DNA of 64,000 nucleotides from Arthrinium phaeospermum (taxonomy: Eukaryota > Ascomycota > Sordariomycetes > Amphisphaeriales > Apiosporaceae): positions 434,001 through 498,000 of the forward strand of contig QYRS01000005.1 of the NCBI GenBank assembly GCA_006503535.1. The letters run 5' to 3'. This document shows positions 20,692 through 32,485 of the stretch, one piece after another (within the stretch, counting starts at the first letter, position 1; every line of letters begins with the position of its first letter). The translations under genes were made by a program, and so were the position numbers. The notes beneath the pieces were generated by a model that was not told where the DNA came from, ran no database searches, and was given only the letters and a program-made list of their open reading frames with translations.

Positions 20692-22635
20692 TTATAGCCT
20701 CTGTCTTCCCCTGGTCTCTATCGGGATAAAGCAGATGCACACGAACGCGCCGAGGATCAGCGCGGCCGAGAGGTAGATGGGCAGGACGGTGCCGTCGCCG
20801 GGCAAGATGGCGGCGAGGACGGGGGCGATGAGGCCGGCGACGCGGTTCAGGAAGCTGGCGACGCCGGTGCCGGCGCCGCGGACGGGGGCGGGGAACATTT
20901 CGGGGGTGAAGGCGTAGAGGACGCCGTACATGATGTTCTGCACAAAGGCCTCGACGCAGGTGAGGAAGAGCTGGGCGTTGGGGGTGGTGCCGAGGGCGAC
21001 GAAGAAGAAGAGGAAGACGGCCGAGACGAGCGTCGAGATGGCGAGGGTGCCCTTGCGGCCCAGGAAGGGCGACGGGTGGTCGACCGTGTAGGCGGCGAGC
21101 AGGCTGCCGGGCACGCCGACGGTCGAGATGATGGCGTAGTTGCGGTACGTCTCGGCGTTGCTGGCTTCCGTCATGGTGGTGGCCCCCCCGTCGGCCGGCG
21201 ACGTGGAGACGCCGTGGGAGAGATATTGGGGCAAGAAGGCGTTGAAGAGCGGGTAGCCCATGCCGATAGTGGCCCAGGTAAGCCACACCAGGGTCGTAGC
21301 CAGGCCCAGTTTGCGGTTGTTAAAGAGGGGCCGGATGTGTTCGCCAGAGAAGGCCGCAAGATTCTGTTTAAGGACCTCCTTCGTCGAGAGGCGGGCAGTT
21401 GAACGCTGGACAGCCTCCATGTCGACAACCGCATCGAGGACCTCCTCGGTAAGCCATGTTTTTGCCCCGTTCCGGTAGGCAATGCCATGCACCACCGCCA
21501 CCGCCTCAGCCTGGCGGCCCTGCGAAAGCAGGTACTTCGGGGATTCGAACAGGTGGAAGATGAAGAACCGAATGACAAACATGACAAAGGTGATTATCCC
21601 GATGGCGAAAACGAACGAGCGCCACCCGAGCTCGATGGACTGGTGGGAGATGTAATACCAGGCCACAAAGGACGACGCAAGCTGGCCGACTGGCCACCAC
21701 ACCGACAACAAGGTCAGGAGTGCGCTCGATGAATCCGGCAAGAATTCCAAGAACAGGGCGCCATCTACTGGCAGGTTGCCACCTACTCCCGTGCCCACGC
21801 ACGCGAACAAGAAGCACACGGCTCCCCAGCTTGAAGCATATGACGCCCAGATACCAAAGATGGCGGTGATCAGGAGAGTCGCGTTGAAGGCGATCCGACG
21901 TCCCATTATATCAGACCCCAGTCCCCAGCAGAAACTCCCTATGCAGAGTCCTGCATACAGAGCGCTTGTCGTGTATCTCACCGTCTTCTCCGGAACGCCA
22001 AACTCTCCTGTTAATGACGGCAACGTCAGAGAGACGCCTTGCATCCATAGACTGTGACTGATCAGCATAACTCATTGATATACTTGGATAGCAGTGGAAG
22101 ACTCACTTGTCAGCAAACCAGCCAAACCCGCACAATACGAAGAGTTGCCAGTTGTACCTGCCCATGCCTATATCCTGAATAGCCTTGTTGATGAGCTTGG
22201 ATTTCACTGCAACCGTTGTTAGGATCGATTCTCCTTGCAGCCACGTTTGCGCAGTAATCGGAATATTTCCACCTGCGTAGGAGCAGAGCAGTTATTTTTC
22301 TCGGACTTACACTCATACTCGCTCCAGATGCGGCCCCTCTCCCCTTGCCTCATCTCCCTCTTCAGCCCCTCGATGGTGTACTCGGCCGCACTCATCTGCA
22401 GCATGCCCGTGCCCTCGCCGCTCTCACGGTCCTTGTCGGCCTCCTCGTCATCTTCCCGCATCAACGGATCCGCGCCGTCGTCCTCCTCATTGCGCCGCTC
22501 CTCAAACTCGGTGCGGCCTGACCGGGCTGAGTGACTGTGCAGGTGCGCCTCTTCGAGCGGGACCAGGACGCCCGCGTAGTCGTGGACCGACTCGGGACGG
22601 TACTGGAGAAACCTCCAGCTTAGAAGTCGCACCAT
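20692..22635 (-). CDS. 12-TM MFS transporter (sugar-porter/SV2-like)
   Basis: Exons 22311-22635, 22107-22206 and 20692-22051, with introns of 104 and 55 bp, encode 594 aa. The first 110 residues are cytosolic, acidic and rich in Glu/Asp/Arg. TM1 follows at YNWQLFVLCGFGWFADN and LWMQGVSLTLPSL, which the second intron splits between Asp and Asn. The MFS signature GLGSDIMGRRIAF (motif A) lies between TM2 and TM3, and the C-terminal half has FPAPVRGAGTGVASFLNRVAG. The C-terminus ends in IETRGRQRL, resembling the PETKG of sugar porters. The substrate cannot be read; organic acids, sugars or phosphate esters are all possible. The start was chosen at MVRLLSWRFLQYRPESVHDYAG; upstream codons are unlike coding sequence. 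Confidence 0.92.
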
Positions 22636-23073
22636 AGTCACTGCTGCACTTCTCTTCTTCCACTTCCTCGTCTGCCCTCGTCGTTGGTAATGATATCCTC
22701 CTATGCCGGTATCGGAACCCCTGCCCGTTTGCCTGCAATGGACAGAATGCCAAGATTGACTTTCCCCCTTGAATTGGTAGTGTTTTCGTCGTTTCAAAGT
22801 GAAAATGTAGAATAAAAGATGAAACAAATGTAGATGCTTTATCCTCTGGTAGTGACGGCGACAACTGAAAACGGTACAGTCGCCAAAAAGTCCCCTAGCT
22901 TGGCGGTCGTGGCTGCCACGTGAACGTTTTCTTCTTCTTCTTCAGAAATTGGGATAGTGAGACAGTCTCAAGCTCATACTTTTTTGTCTCCCGAGTTGTC
23001 GTTTAGTGAGCTGACCTGGGGCGCATGAGGAGAGGGAGGATGAGTGTCTGTCCGGATAGAGAGTGCGCTAACC

Positions 23074-23100
23074 CCCAGTTTACCCAGTTTACCCAGTTTA
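23074..23100. repeat. Three tandem copies of a 9-mer
   Basis: CCCAGTTTA occurs three times head to tail without mismatch, about 440 bp upstream of the MFS start codon. It could be a promoter element array or a simple slippage product. Confidence 0.8.
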
Positions 23101-23279
23101 TTCCTTAGACCCAACCCGGAGAAGGCGGCACCCGACAAGAGAGACACTGATTGGTTTGGGTGCTGGAGACTGTCTTCTCTTGATTATTCTCACGACAAAG
23201 AGGAAACTGGTCGGTTTATATATTCTTTGAATAAAATAAATAAATAAATAAGAACCACCTTTCTCCAAATTGTTGCGAT

Positions 23280-23299
23280 GAGAGAGAGAGAGAGAGAGA
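23280..23299. repeat. AG dinucleotide microsatellite
   Basis: About ten uninterrupted AG/GA units in the MFS promoter region. Confidence 0.85.
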
Positions 23300-23887
23300 C
23301 CCGAGACCCCGAATCGCAAACGTGTTGGTTTCAATACTTGAGATGCGAACTCGTAAGCTCTTAGGTAACTAACTGTGTCGCTCGCTACATACTTGTACAT
23401 CTACTCAGCTGGTTAACCCCCTATGCGCCAGGCTTAGCACACCCCGTGCGTGCCCCGGTGATCCCAATGCGCCAAGCCCGTTCCAGTGACTTTTGGTCCT
23501 TTCCCGTCCTTGTCATTGGACCACCCCTTCTGACGGAGATTATCCGCCGCCGCCGCCCGTGATGCTGCCAGACTTCGATATAACTTCTTAGTCACAACAG
23601 GCACTTGGCAGGCCGGAATGGTTGTAGAAATTGGTAATACCAACCTCCAACCCCCAACCCTCAGCCCCAACCCTAACCACAGCCTCATCTTCTGCTTCAT
23701 CGTCCTGCGCAGTGGCCATTCACTCGCTGCAATCTCGCCTAAAGGCAATCTGCGACACGGACACGAGTCACTCACAGCAACAACAGCTAGGATAGAGGCC
23801 AGAATTCGTATCGTAGATTATCCGGTATACGTAGAGTCCGGACATAAGTAGGTGGGTATCATTAGCGGAATCATTCAATGGCCTATT

Positions 23888-26043
23888 CTATAGAATAATC
23901 GCCTCGTCGTCTCCTGCCGCTCCGTCTTCCTCATCCTCCGAATCATCCCAGTCAAGCGCCTTCCTCTGCACCTCTGCCAGTCCACTTAGCTCACTGACAT
24001 ACTCTTTATCGCTGAGCGCCTTTTGCAAGAATTTCCACCCATCACCTTCTCTATAGGCCGAAAGAATGGGCTTGCTGCAGGCACTACAGGACGGGTACGA
24101 AACACCGCGCACCTTGATCTGGGTGAAGTCGGCCAGGTATCCACGGATTTGATGGGGCACGAGACCGAGGGCATGGTTAGGCGGCTCGCGTTCATACGTG
24201 GTCCCGGACGCGTCCTTGGGCACCGGAGCAGGAGCGTGGGCGCCAAGCGGGTGCTCCAGGACGCTTGTGAACAGCTCGACGAGCAGAGCAGAAGCTGTAG
24301 CTGCCACCCCCGGCCTTGTCACTGTGCACTGCTGATCGAGCGTTAAATCTTTCTGTGACTAGAATCGAGACGAGTTAGCATGACCGTACGTGCACAATAG
24401 CGATGACAACTTACGTCGCCAGGAGCTACTACATCGTTGCAGAAGTAACAGCCTAAAGTATCGTCACTGCCATCCATAGGCTCGGCTCCGTGTCTCATGA
24501 CTACGTAGGTATCAAACCCAAGCGCCGCATTCATGACCAGCTTGCCTGCGGCCTTAGCCATGACTGTCGGCAGCCACCGCGACTCTCTGCTATCCATGAG
24601 AAGAAATATGGCGTCATGCTCGTCGATGAGGCCCCGAAGCTTCTCGAAATCGCCTTTGGTCTTTTCTGTCACGGGGTGGCCCAACATGGGCACGGATAGC
24701 ACATGACCCTCACTCTCGACCCCTGGGTAGATCTCTTTCAGGGCTTCGGCTGCCCGCAGAGCCTTCGGCGCACCTCCATTGAGGCAGTCATTAAAGTTAA
24801 AGAGCGGCTGTCGCACAGGATTCGAATATGATACTGCACCGTAGTCAACAAAACTGATTTTCCGAACACCCCACCCTTGTAGGAGCCGCGAAACGTAGCT
24901 GCCCAGCGTGCCCGCGCCAAGAAGGAGACATTTGGTCCCTCTGATACGATCAAGATGCAGGTCTGGAGCAATCCGCCATTTCATCAACTTGAGGTTCAGG
25001 TCAACGGACTGATCAGCGATGCGAGTCGGATCTATCGATTCAGCCAGGCTGACAGATCGCCACCCGAGCCTTCCGGCATGGTTGCGTTCCCACCCAGTAA
25101 CCTTGGGCATTTCCGTTAGCTCGGTAGCTTCTGCACCATCCATGGATAAAGGCAGGACAATGCTTCGCGCCTCGTGCCGGCGTGCCTGCATATCTCTGTA
25201 GCAAAGGATCTGAACCTTGGAGAGACGGAATCGTTCGCGAATGAGCAGCAGCAAGTTCCGGAGTGGCCAGCCAGGGTTTTCGTCGTATGTGGAAGGATCG
25301 ACAAAAGCGACATACTGGTCTTCTTCTGGGATGCCCTTGAAGAAGCCTTTTTCAAATTCACCAAGTGAGGCAACATCCCACTTGTAGCCAAGATCGTCCT
25401 CCGCCATGTCCAGAGACGATCGTGCCTCGCCTCGCACCTTCTTGGCGAGGAAGAAGCCGTACTCTCGGTCATCCGCACTGTACCGCCAAGTACCAATACG
25501 CTCGACTAGCTGCGAGCTTTCGTCTGGGGTGAAGCGACTTATGGCACCGCTCCTCTTCCACTGCGGGGTGGCTTGTAGGGCTGGGAAGGCGAACCAGTAT
25601 GCCATTCGGTACTTCTTCAGATCGGCGTAGGAGAGAATCACGTAGGAAGACAGAAGGGATGGGACGGAGTAGATGGTGCCGTCCTTGATGGCCTCCCAGA
25701 TCTGTCGGCCGGCATTCTGGATCATTTCGGCTCTGTCCGCATTCTTAAAGGCGTCCATCGTGTTCTTGTTCCGGATGATACCCTCAGCTCGCACGGCATT
25801 CAAGCCCACCGAGCGGCTCGTAAGCGCATTTCCTAGGATCTGCATCTTGGCGCTGTCCTCGGGGGCGACGCCAGGCTGCGGTTCGTAGACCCCGAGGACC
25901 TGGCGCGCCGACTCGTCGAGCTTGTCATGTTCGAGCTTGGAGGAGAAGAGTGCCGAGTAGAAGGGTAGCTCGATTTCGGACGAGAAGGGCACGAACTTGA
26001 GGTCCGTCGCGGGCGGTGTTGTTGCCCCGCTCGGATCAGCCAT
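23888..26043 (-). CDS. ATG7: Autophagy E1-like activating enzyme Atg7
   Basis: Atg7 activates Atg8 and Atg12 with ATP and passes them to Atg3 and Atg10, so it is essential for autophagosome formation. Exons 24415-26043 and 23888-24358 are separated by a 56-bp intron (24359-24414) and encode 699 aa (yeast 630). The N-terminal domain begins [19 protein letters not shown]. The nucleotide-binding loop GAGTLGS is at about residue 376, and SNPVRQPLF follows. Zinc-site cysteines include [12 protein letters not shown] and, after the catalytic loop, CSAC. The catalytic cysteine is C554 in [12 protein letters not shown], eleven codons into exon 2. The C-terminus is acidic ([19 protein letters not shown]). 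The start is the ATG at 26043 ([11 protein letters not shown]). It is divergent from DCD1. Confidence 0.97.
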
Positions 26044-27124
26044 GGTGGGAGGTGGCGACGCGGCGGATGCGGATGATGCGGTCGTGCTGGCGGTCGTAAC
26101 CCTGGGAAATGCGAACAAACGACGGCGACAACAGAACAGTCCTCAGTCTGGGAGACGCCAATCACAGCAGATATATGGCAGGGTCCTGTTGTGTCGGTCG
26201 CGTATGATTGGTATGGGAGGGAGAGTCTATCTCGCCTGTGGAAGGGAGGGGCAATCGGTAAGCGGGGGCGCGGTGCTTGCAAAGGGACAAATGCTATTTA
26301 TCACTGTCGATCGACTTCGGGAATGCGAACAAGAGTACCTAGGTTGGCTCCCCTGGAAACGGAAAGTGGTATTGATGTATGTCTCTTATGTACACCGCTC
26401 ATGCGCTATATTGAGAATGGGACAGAAGTATGTGGGTTGAGAAGAAAGAATGCCTAATTTGAGCCTCGTGATTTCGGTTGTTGCATCAGGTAAGGCAGTC
26501 ATAGTCATCTGCGGGTGACGAGCTGATGATGACTTACATGCTTTCCAGGCCAGGCGACCAAGAGACACACACACACTCATACAAAGAACCCCCCAGCTTC
26601 TAGAACCCTTTAGTAAACCAGGTATGCTATGATTGAGATGCACCCTCTCTTTTTGCCCAGCGCTCTCCCCGCTGGAGGATGTCCACTGACCTGCATTGCC
26701 CGCCCCGACAATGACGGCAACCACCCGCTTCTCTCCCACGCTATGTATTTGACGATGTACCTGCACGTGCCTGAGCTGAACTGGTTTAGGCGTTGCAAGT
26801 GTGCCCCCCAGGCGTGCCCAGGGCGTGCTGAGTCTGATCGGTTAAAGTGCGGTAGTGGTACGTCCAGCAGCTACTGTAGCTGTCCAACTGCCAGCACGCG
26901 ACGCGCTCGCCCGCCAATCCAATTTTTACCTAGGCCCGCGCCGGACATCGGATACTTGTAAATCGCCAGCTGCTTCACCCTGATTCTAGGTACCTTGTCT
27001 ATAAGTACCCAATAGCTAACTAGCAAACAGCAGACGCCTTGGTTAACTTCTAGGTATACTACACAGGACAACACTCATTCAGCTAGGATTGTCGAAGAAT
27101 CGTGGAGATCCTCATCGATTCAAC
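26044..27124. promoter_or_regulatory. Divergent promoter between ATG7 and DCD1
   Basis: 1.08 kb between divergent start codons. Only short non-coding-like frames occur. Two copies of a CCTAGGTACC-type palindromic motif (about 26335 and 26986) lie here, as in several other intergenic regions of the window. Confidence 0.55.
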
Positions 27125-28405
27125 ATGTTGCTCGGTGTTTGTGGCTGTAGGTCTCATAGATAGCCAGCCCCTTTTCATACTTTCTTCTTCTTGGTAAAAC
27201 TTGCTTATTCGATACGAGGACCATAGCGAAATGTGCCGGCAAGAGCACAGTGGCTCAATACCTGGTTGAGCACCATAGTTTCCAGAGGCTCCATCTATCA
27301 CCCGCCCAGGTCCCCAACAGGACAGCCTCATCATCCTCTGAAGCTCCCGAGGAGTCCTCATCGTCGGATGTCTTCCAGGATGCTGGCTCAATAGGCCAAC
27401 TTCCGATCCGTGGCAAGCCTTCCTCACCGCCTGCTCGTTCCTTTACCTCAGCAACCGATCTCCTGGACTTCGTGACCAAGTACTGGCGATCACGTTGGGT
27501 AACAACGGACATCCACGATGAAACCGTTCTGGACGTCCTCTCCCGCCGTCCCTTCTTCATCCTGGTCAGCGTCGATGCGCCCATAGTGATAAGGTGGCGC
27601 CGGTACCAGGCCCGCAACAGCAACAGCAGCAGCAGCAGCGCCGCCTCCGCCACGCCGCCCACGGCGTCTTCGCTCGAGGAGTTCATCGCCGAGTCCGACG
27701 ACCACCTCTACTCCGGGTCCTCGGGGGTGCTCCCCCTCATCTCGCGGGCGACGGTGCGGCTGCTCAACACGTCGAGCTCGCTGGCGCACCTGTACGCGAC
27801 GCTCGGCAAGCTGGACCTCACGAACCCGGAGCGGTTGCGGCCCTCGTGGGACAACTACTTCATGTCGCTGGCCTCGCTCGCGGCGCAGCGCTCCAACTGC
27901 ATGAAGCGCGCCGTCGGCTGCGTCCTCGTCGGCCGCGAGCGCCGCGTCATCAGCACCGGCTACAACGGGACCCCCCGCGGCATCCGCAACTGCGGCGAGG
28001 GCGGCTGCGCCCGCTGCAACGCCGGCATGGGCTCGGGCGCCGCCCTCGCCACCTGCCTCTGCCTGCACGCCGAGGAGAACGCGCTGCTCGAGGCGGGCCG
28101 CGAGCGAATCCGCGACGGCAGCGTGCTCTATTGCAACACCTGCCCCTGCCTCACCTGCTCCATCAAGATCGTCCAGGTTGGCATCAGCGAAGTTGTCTAC
28201 AGCCAGGGCTACAGCATGGATGGGGAGACGGCCGAGGTGTTCAGGAGTGCCGGTATCAAGCTCCGGCAGTTCTCCCCTGTAAGTTGCATTTGTTCTTGCT
28301 GTCGCAGCCATTTCTTCTCTTGTTGCAGGTTCATATTGCTGACCATGTCCATTGCAATAGCCTGCCAATGGCTTGATCCACCTTGAGAAAATGGATCTCT
28401 ACTAG
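27125..28405 (+). CDS. DCD1: Deoxycytidylate (dCMP) deaminase with N-terminal P-loop domain
   Basis: Converts dCMP to dUMP, feeding thymidylate synthesis. Three exons: 27125-27146, 27227-28278 and 28361-28405, with introns of 80 and 82 bp; 372 aa. The first exon encodes only MLLGVCG, and splicing restores GSKCAGKST, an intact Walker A motif (G7-x4-G12-K13-S14). The deaminase domain lies in the C-terminal half. SWDNYFMSLASLAAQRSNC begins it, HAEENALLEAG supplies the zinc histidine (H288) and proton-shuttling glutamate, and CPCLTC supplies the cysteines C315 and C318. The short last exon encodes PANGLIHLEKMDLY. A CAG-type run gives a poly-Ser linker between domains. The P-loop domain suggests nucleotide sensing or phosphorylation (inference). 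Confidence 0.95.
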
Positions 28406-28991
28406 GGAATAGACTATATAACAGTTCAGGGGCCTTCGCAATACCTGCGAAGAGCGGGGAGTCCCATTCCATCTAGATCTTGCCGACGAATAGATCCGAA
28501 GGATCCCCCGTACTCAATCGTTAACGAAACACGCCTAGAAGTGAAGATCCGGGGTACATAAACGGCTTGTCGACAACGACCCACAGCGCTTCGTTATACA
28601 AAGAATCATGGGCAGCTTGAGGTTTAATTTGACTTGTATCATTAAAGAAATTAGAGTACAGCGTAGTTGTGCACCAATTGAGGCAATGCGACCCCCTTCC
28701 ACCGAAATCTGTCATTTGGCATAATATACGGGCGCGTAGCTGCCAGTTGACCCGAACTTGGTGAAGATCCAGGATACTAAGTATTATCCTCTGAATCCAC
28801 CGCTGACAGGTGCGGTTACTCGTACCATGGCGTGGCTCTAATAGAAGACCAACACCATGGCGTCCAGGAGGTGATTGCGCTCATCGAACAAGAACGCGGG
28901 TGGTATCGTAAGGTCTTCCATCATCCATTCCATTCCATTCCATTCCTTCGTCATCACGCTCGTCCAGCCATCACCTACTCCCGGCCAATGT
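28406..28991. other. 586-bp convergent intergenic region
   Basis: 3' flanks of DCD1 (plus) and the 68-aa membrane protein (minus). It includes a short ATTCC pentamer array at about 28923-28945. Confidence 0.5.
28923..28945. repeat. ATTCC pentanucleotide repeat
   Basis: Four to five tandem ATTCC units in the 3' flank of the 68-aa membrane protein gene. Confidence 0.75.
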
Positions 28992-29350
28992 TTATGCGGC
29001 GGCGTTGGCGGCGGCGGCCTTCTTGGACTTGCGGGCGGCGAGGCACTTGCTGATCCACAGACCGATCAGGCCAACTGCGACGACGAACACGATGCAGAAG
29101 ACGACAACGACACCGGCTTCTTGCTTCGCCCTATATTGATCCGTTAATAATCAGGCTCAGACTTGGCCATGTCGGCACCATTCGATTGTATGGGTCGTTG
29201 CCGTAATAAGCGACGCCCTGACAGCGAGAGAAGAAAGCACGCTCAAGGATGCGTTTCTGGGGTTTGAAGGTGCCAAACTTACCAGTTCTCACGCTTGGCG
29301 ATCTGGCCCATGGCCTCGCGGGCGACAATGGTGTTGCTAATGGCAGGCAT
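28992..29350 (-). CDS. 68-aa single-pass membrane protein, two exons
   Basis: Exon 1 (29283-29350) encodes MPAISNTIVAREAMGQIAKREN and the first two bases of Trp. A 152-bp intron with GTAAGT donor, TTAAC-like branch and AATATAG acceptor follows. Exon 2 (28992-29130) gives W then AKQEAGVVVVFCIVFVVAVG, LIGLWISKCLAARKSKK and an Ala-rich end. The single hydrophobic helix spans about residues 29-48, after a KREN polar stretch, and is followed by a basic Arg/Lys cluster. That predicts N-outside/C-inside or tail-anchored topology. Splicing exactly restores one frame across both exons, which is strong evidence for a real gene despite its size. The function is unknown. Each exon alone is too small for routine detection. 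Confidence 0.85.
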
Positions 29351-32300
29351 TTTGAGGTCTAAGAGAGATGAGTTTTAGCATGGAGATCCGAGTAGCTGGT
29401 GTGGACCACGATTTTTAGAGCAGAGACTATCGGTCGAATGACCCCATGGGAGCTTCGATATCCCACAAGCCCGTAGTAGTTTAGGTAGTAACCTTCCACT
29501 TGGAAAAATGGCCGCGTGTGGCTAGCACAAGTGCCTTGGCTACCAGACCCCAACATAGCCGAAACTGCTGGTCCGTCGCAATCCTTCCCGCCCATCAATG
29601 ACCTCAACGGCATCACCACAAGGTTCTTGGGAATATCCGAAGGCACCTTGGTGTTCGGTGGGCGAGCAATTGCGGCGACATTGAGGCTGGTTTTTTGGGC
29701 GCATGCATATGGGCAGTAGTAGCCGATGGGAAGAGAAAGATGCCGTATCGTACCGTCTGATGTGGAGGAGCTGAGCTCTTCTGTTGTGATGATAGAATCA
29801 GAGCTTGGAGTTGCGGGCTGCGAACGACACACGCCTTGACAAAAATTGTCGAAGTATTGAACGAACACACAACGATCGGGGAGATTTGTTCAAGGACGGG
29901 CGGTTGAAGAGAAAGAAAAGGGAAGGGAAGGGAAGATGTAGCTAGCGGGGAGCAAAACAATATGTAAGGCCCGAGTCAGAGCGATCAACTGAGGAAAAGC
30001 TTGGCTGCTGCTGACCTATTACGGGAAGCGGCAAGCTCTCTCTCTCTCTGCGCCGCTCGCTCTCTGTCGTAGCTCATATCAAATCGAATGTAACTAAACC
30101 ACTACAAGCAGCTAACAACAATACCTTACCCGGCAAGGCGCTCTCTCGCTCTTTTCGTCTTTTCGCCTGCGCGAATTTCGACAGCGTCCCACGCACCACT
30201 ACGGCGCATAGCAAAGGCAAGGGTGCTGCTAGATCGCTCGTGGGGTGGATAACTTGGACATGGATATAGGTCGGGAAATGGAGTGACGGCGGGAATTATT
30301 GTCACCATAAGATGGTAACCCATTCCATAACAAGCCATAACATGGGCATATCACCACCACCACCGTGCGGCAAAACCAAGCTCTGACGGCAAAGGGAACG
30401 ATGGTGTTATGTATTGAGCGAAAGAAAGGCCATGGCTTACCTGGGGACGGGCCTGAGCTCGATGCTGATGACGAAGGTATCTTAGGATGTTGGTCGCTTG
30501 TGAATGGTTTCGAGTTGCAACACACGATCAATGGCTTCTGGCACTGCTGTTGCTGCTGCTTCTTCTCTTGATTAGGTAGGTAGCTTTCTCGAGCATGTAA
30601 AAAGTCGCGCAGGAACTGTGAGCCCGCTCGAATTGGAACGATTGGCAGAGCAGCACGGAGATGGCGGGAGCCAGGAGCTCCAGTTCTAGCTGCTCAGCAG
30701 ATGTTTTGATTTGCAAGGGCAGCAGAGAAGAACGATAAACTGCTGCCGTCCAAGCTCCACCGCTGCAGTGGCCCACTAACATAGCACGGTGATGACGCTA
30801 AAACGAGCTAGGGTCAAGCAAGCATTAGCCTGCATGCTCGCCTTGCTCAGGTCACTTTAATGGAATGTCGAAGGAATGCAGACTCGCAGCTAGGTGGTTG
30901 GTCTGCCTTATCGGGGCGTCATCTGCAGCGCAAACATGGACGGCATGGTGCGAGGAGCAAGCTTCCTCAGCTGCTACTATATGCAGTACATGCAAGTCCC
31001 CAATAAGCCAGACCCCGGAGCTCAGTTGCACTGCTGGCCCTGTTTACTACTACTTACAGTACCGCGGGATGCCCAGAGCAACCGGGCTAGCAGCTCCCCG
31101 ATACAGCGGTAACACCACCACCCGCCGGGCTCCGACTTACTCGAGCATGGGCCAGCGGAAAGACCCCTGCTACCTTCAGGTACCTGCTCCTGCTGGCAAT
31201 GCTAGCGGGCTGGCCAAGTACACAGTTGACCACTTTTTCCCCCTCGCTGTACATACTATTAGTACATGCATCGTGCACTCACACTCCAACAAAGCACCGA
31301 AAAAAACAAGTCTTCCCCAGCTAGGGTAGGATCTCCGGACGGTTAGGATTCGGTGTGTCGGGGGAAGATTGCTACAGCAATACTGGGCACTCTGGCACTG
31401 CTTGTAAACAGCCTACTTACCTATGGGAAGAGCCGGGTGATCGTCTTGCGAGTCAATTGCTGACTTGCAGTCGACTCAGTACCGGCAGATAGAAAGCTTG
31501 AGATATTGCCTCACCAGCCCTCCGGACTTGGTGTAGCACCACCAATCGATCACCATGACCAAACCACCCTACCACCGTCTCTTGGTCCAAGAAAACGAAG
31601 TCAGAGGGAAGAGGGAAGGGGACTCGGGGGACTCAGGGGACAAGCCGACTATTAGTCAATCTCAAACGAATGATCGGTCAAGAAGGGCATTATCCTTACC
31701 TAAGTCACCTGATTCTGAATACTAGGTAACCGTAGAGAAGGGGAGGTATATTTGAGCTCGGTTACCCCAATTGGATGCTTGCACTCGCACGCGAGCCCAA
31801 AGCGTCCTGGTAGGATTTAGTAAAAGCCTTCAACGTCACCGCTCCGGGGGTGGAACGCAAAGGCTACTGTGCCCTACAAGCCAATGGGCGTCCCCCCAAT
31901 GCATTTGTCTGGGACCCCAGACTTGGCGATTTGAGAGTCACGCTTGCTCCCGGCCTTCCGTTGTGACCAGAGGCCAGACTCGGTACTGCCGATTGCACTA
32001 TGACCACATGCACCACCGGGACACAACCACACATGCACGGTAAGGTCTGCATGTGCAATGATGAAGAGATGGGCACGTCAACAGGATAATCTACCAACAA
32101 AAAACTTATTATCTTATCCCGTATAACAACATTCTGACGAGCAGCTCCGTTGCATATCGGGAAACCCAGTCTTTTCAACTTACCACAATTCTCCCTGGCT
32201 GTTTTTATGGATCACAAAAGGAAGCGGTCCAGCCGCCTGAGTGTGGGGAGGCACAACACTATCGTGTTCCCACATCCACTGTGCACGCTTGCAAGGAAAG

Positions 32301-32485
32301 AGAGCGAGAGAGAGAGGCAGACAGACGGAGCTATTATCTATCGCTCGATAACAACAGCAGAATGGATGGCGCCTCCGAGGTGTATATTTGATGTGACATA
32401 CGCCCCAAAACAAACCAGCAACGCATCCCGCTCGGTCTCGATTTATCATCTCTATCCTTGTCAAACCCATCGTGTTATCGCCCGA
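29351..32485. other. 3.1-kb intergenic region
   Basis: 5' flank of the 68-aa membrane protein gene and 3' flank of the cytochrome b5-like gene. The part near 29.4-30.6 kb has CT-rich minus-strand character typical of a leader. Several frames of 60-170 codons exist on both strands, but none has a recognisable domain, signal peptide plus sensible body, or clear splice structure. Confidence 0.45.

Larger units (their letters stand above)
22636..23887. other. 1.25-kb intergenic region with simple repeats
   Basis: Promoter of the MFS gene on the left, 3' flank of ATG7 on the right. Contains three tandem copies of CCCAGTTTA (23074-23100), an AAAT run (about 23231-23251) and an AG dinucleotide tract (23280-23299). 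No gene is seen. Confidence 0.55.

Noticed and set aside
23640..23690. CCCTAA/CCCCAA-like tract resembling telomere repeats
   Set aside because: Only one true CCCTAA unit among irregular C/A-rich sequence; not a telomeric or interstitial telomere array.
27490..28368. Minus-strand frame of 292 codons
   Set aside because: Antisense to the dCMP deaminase. Its Ala/Gly/Arg composition is that of reversed GC-rich codons.
30865..31329. Plus-strand frame of 154 codons
   Set aside because: Considered as a Cys-containing secreted protein, but there is no real signal peptide and composition matches the surrounding intergenic DNA.
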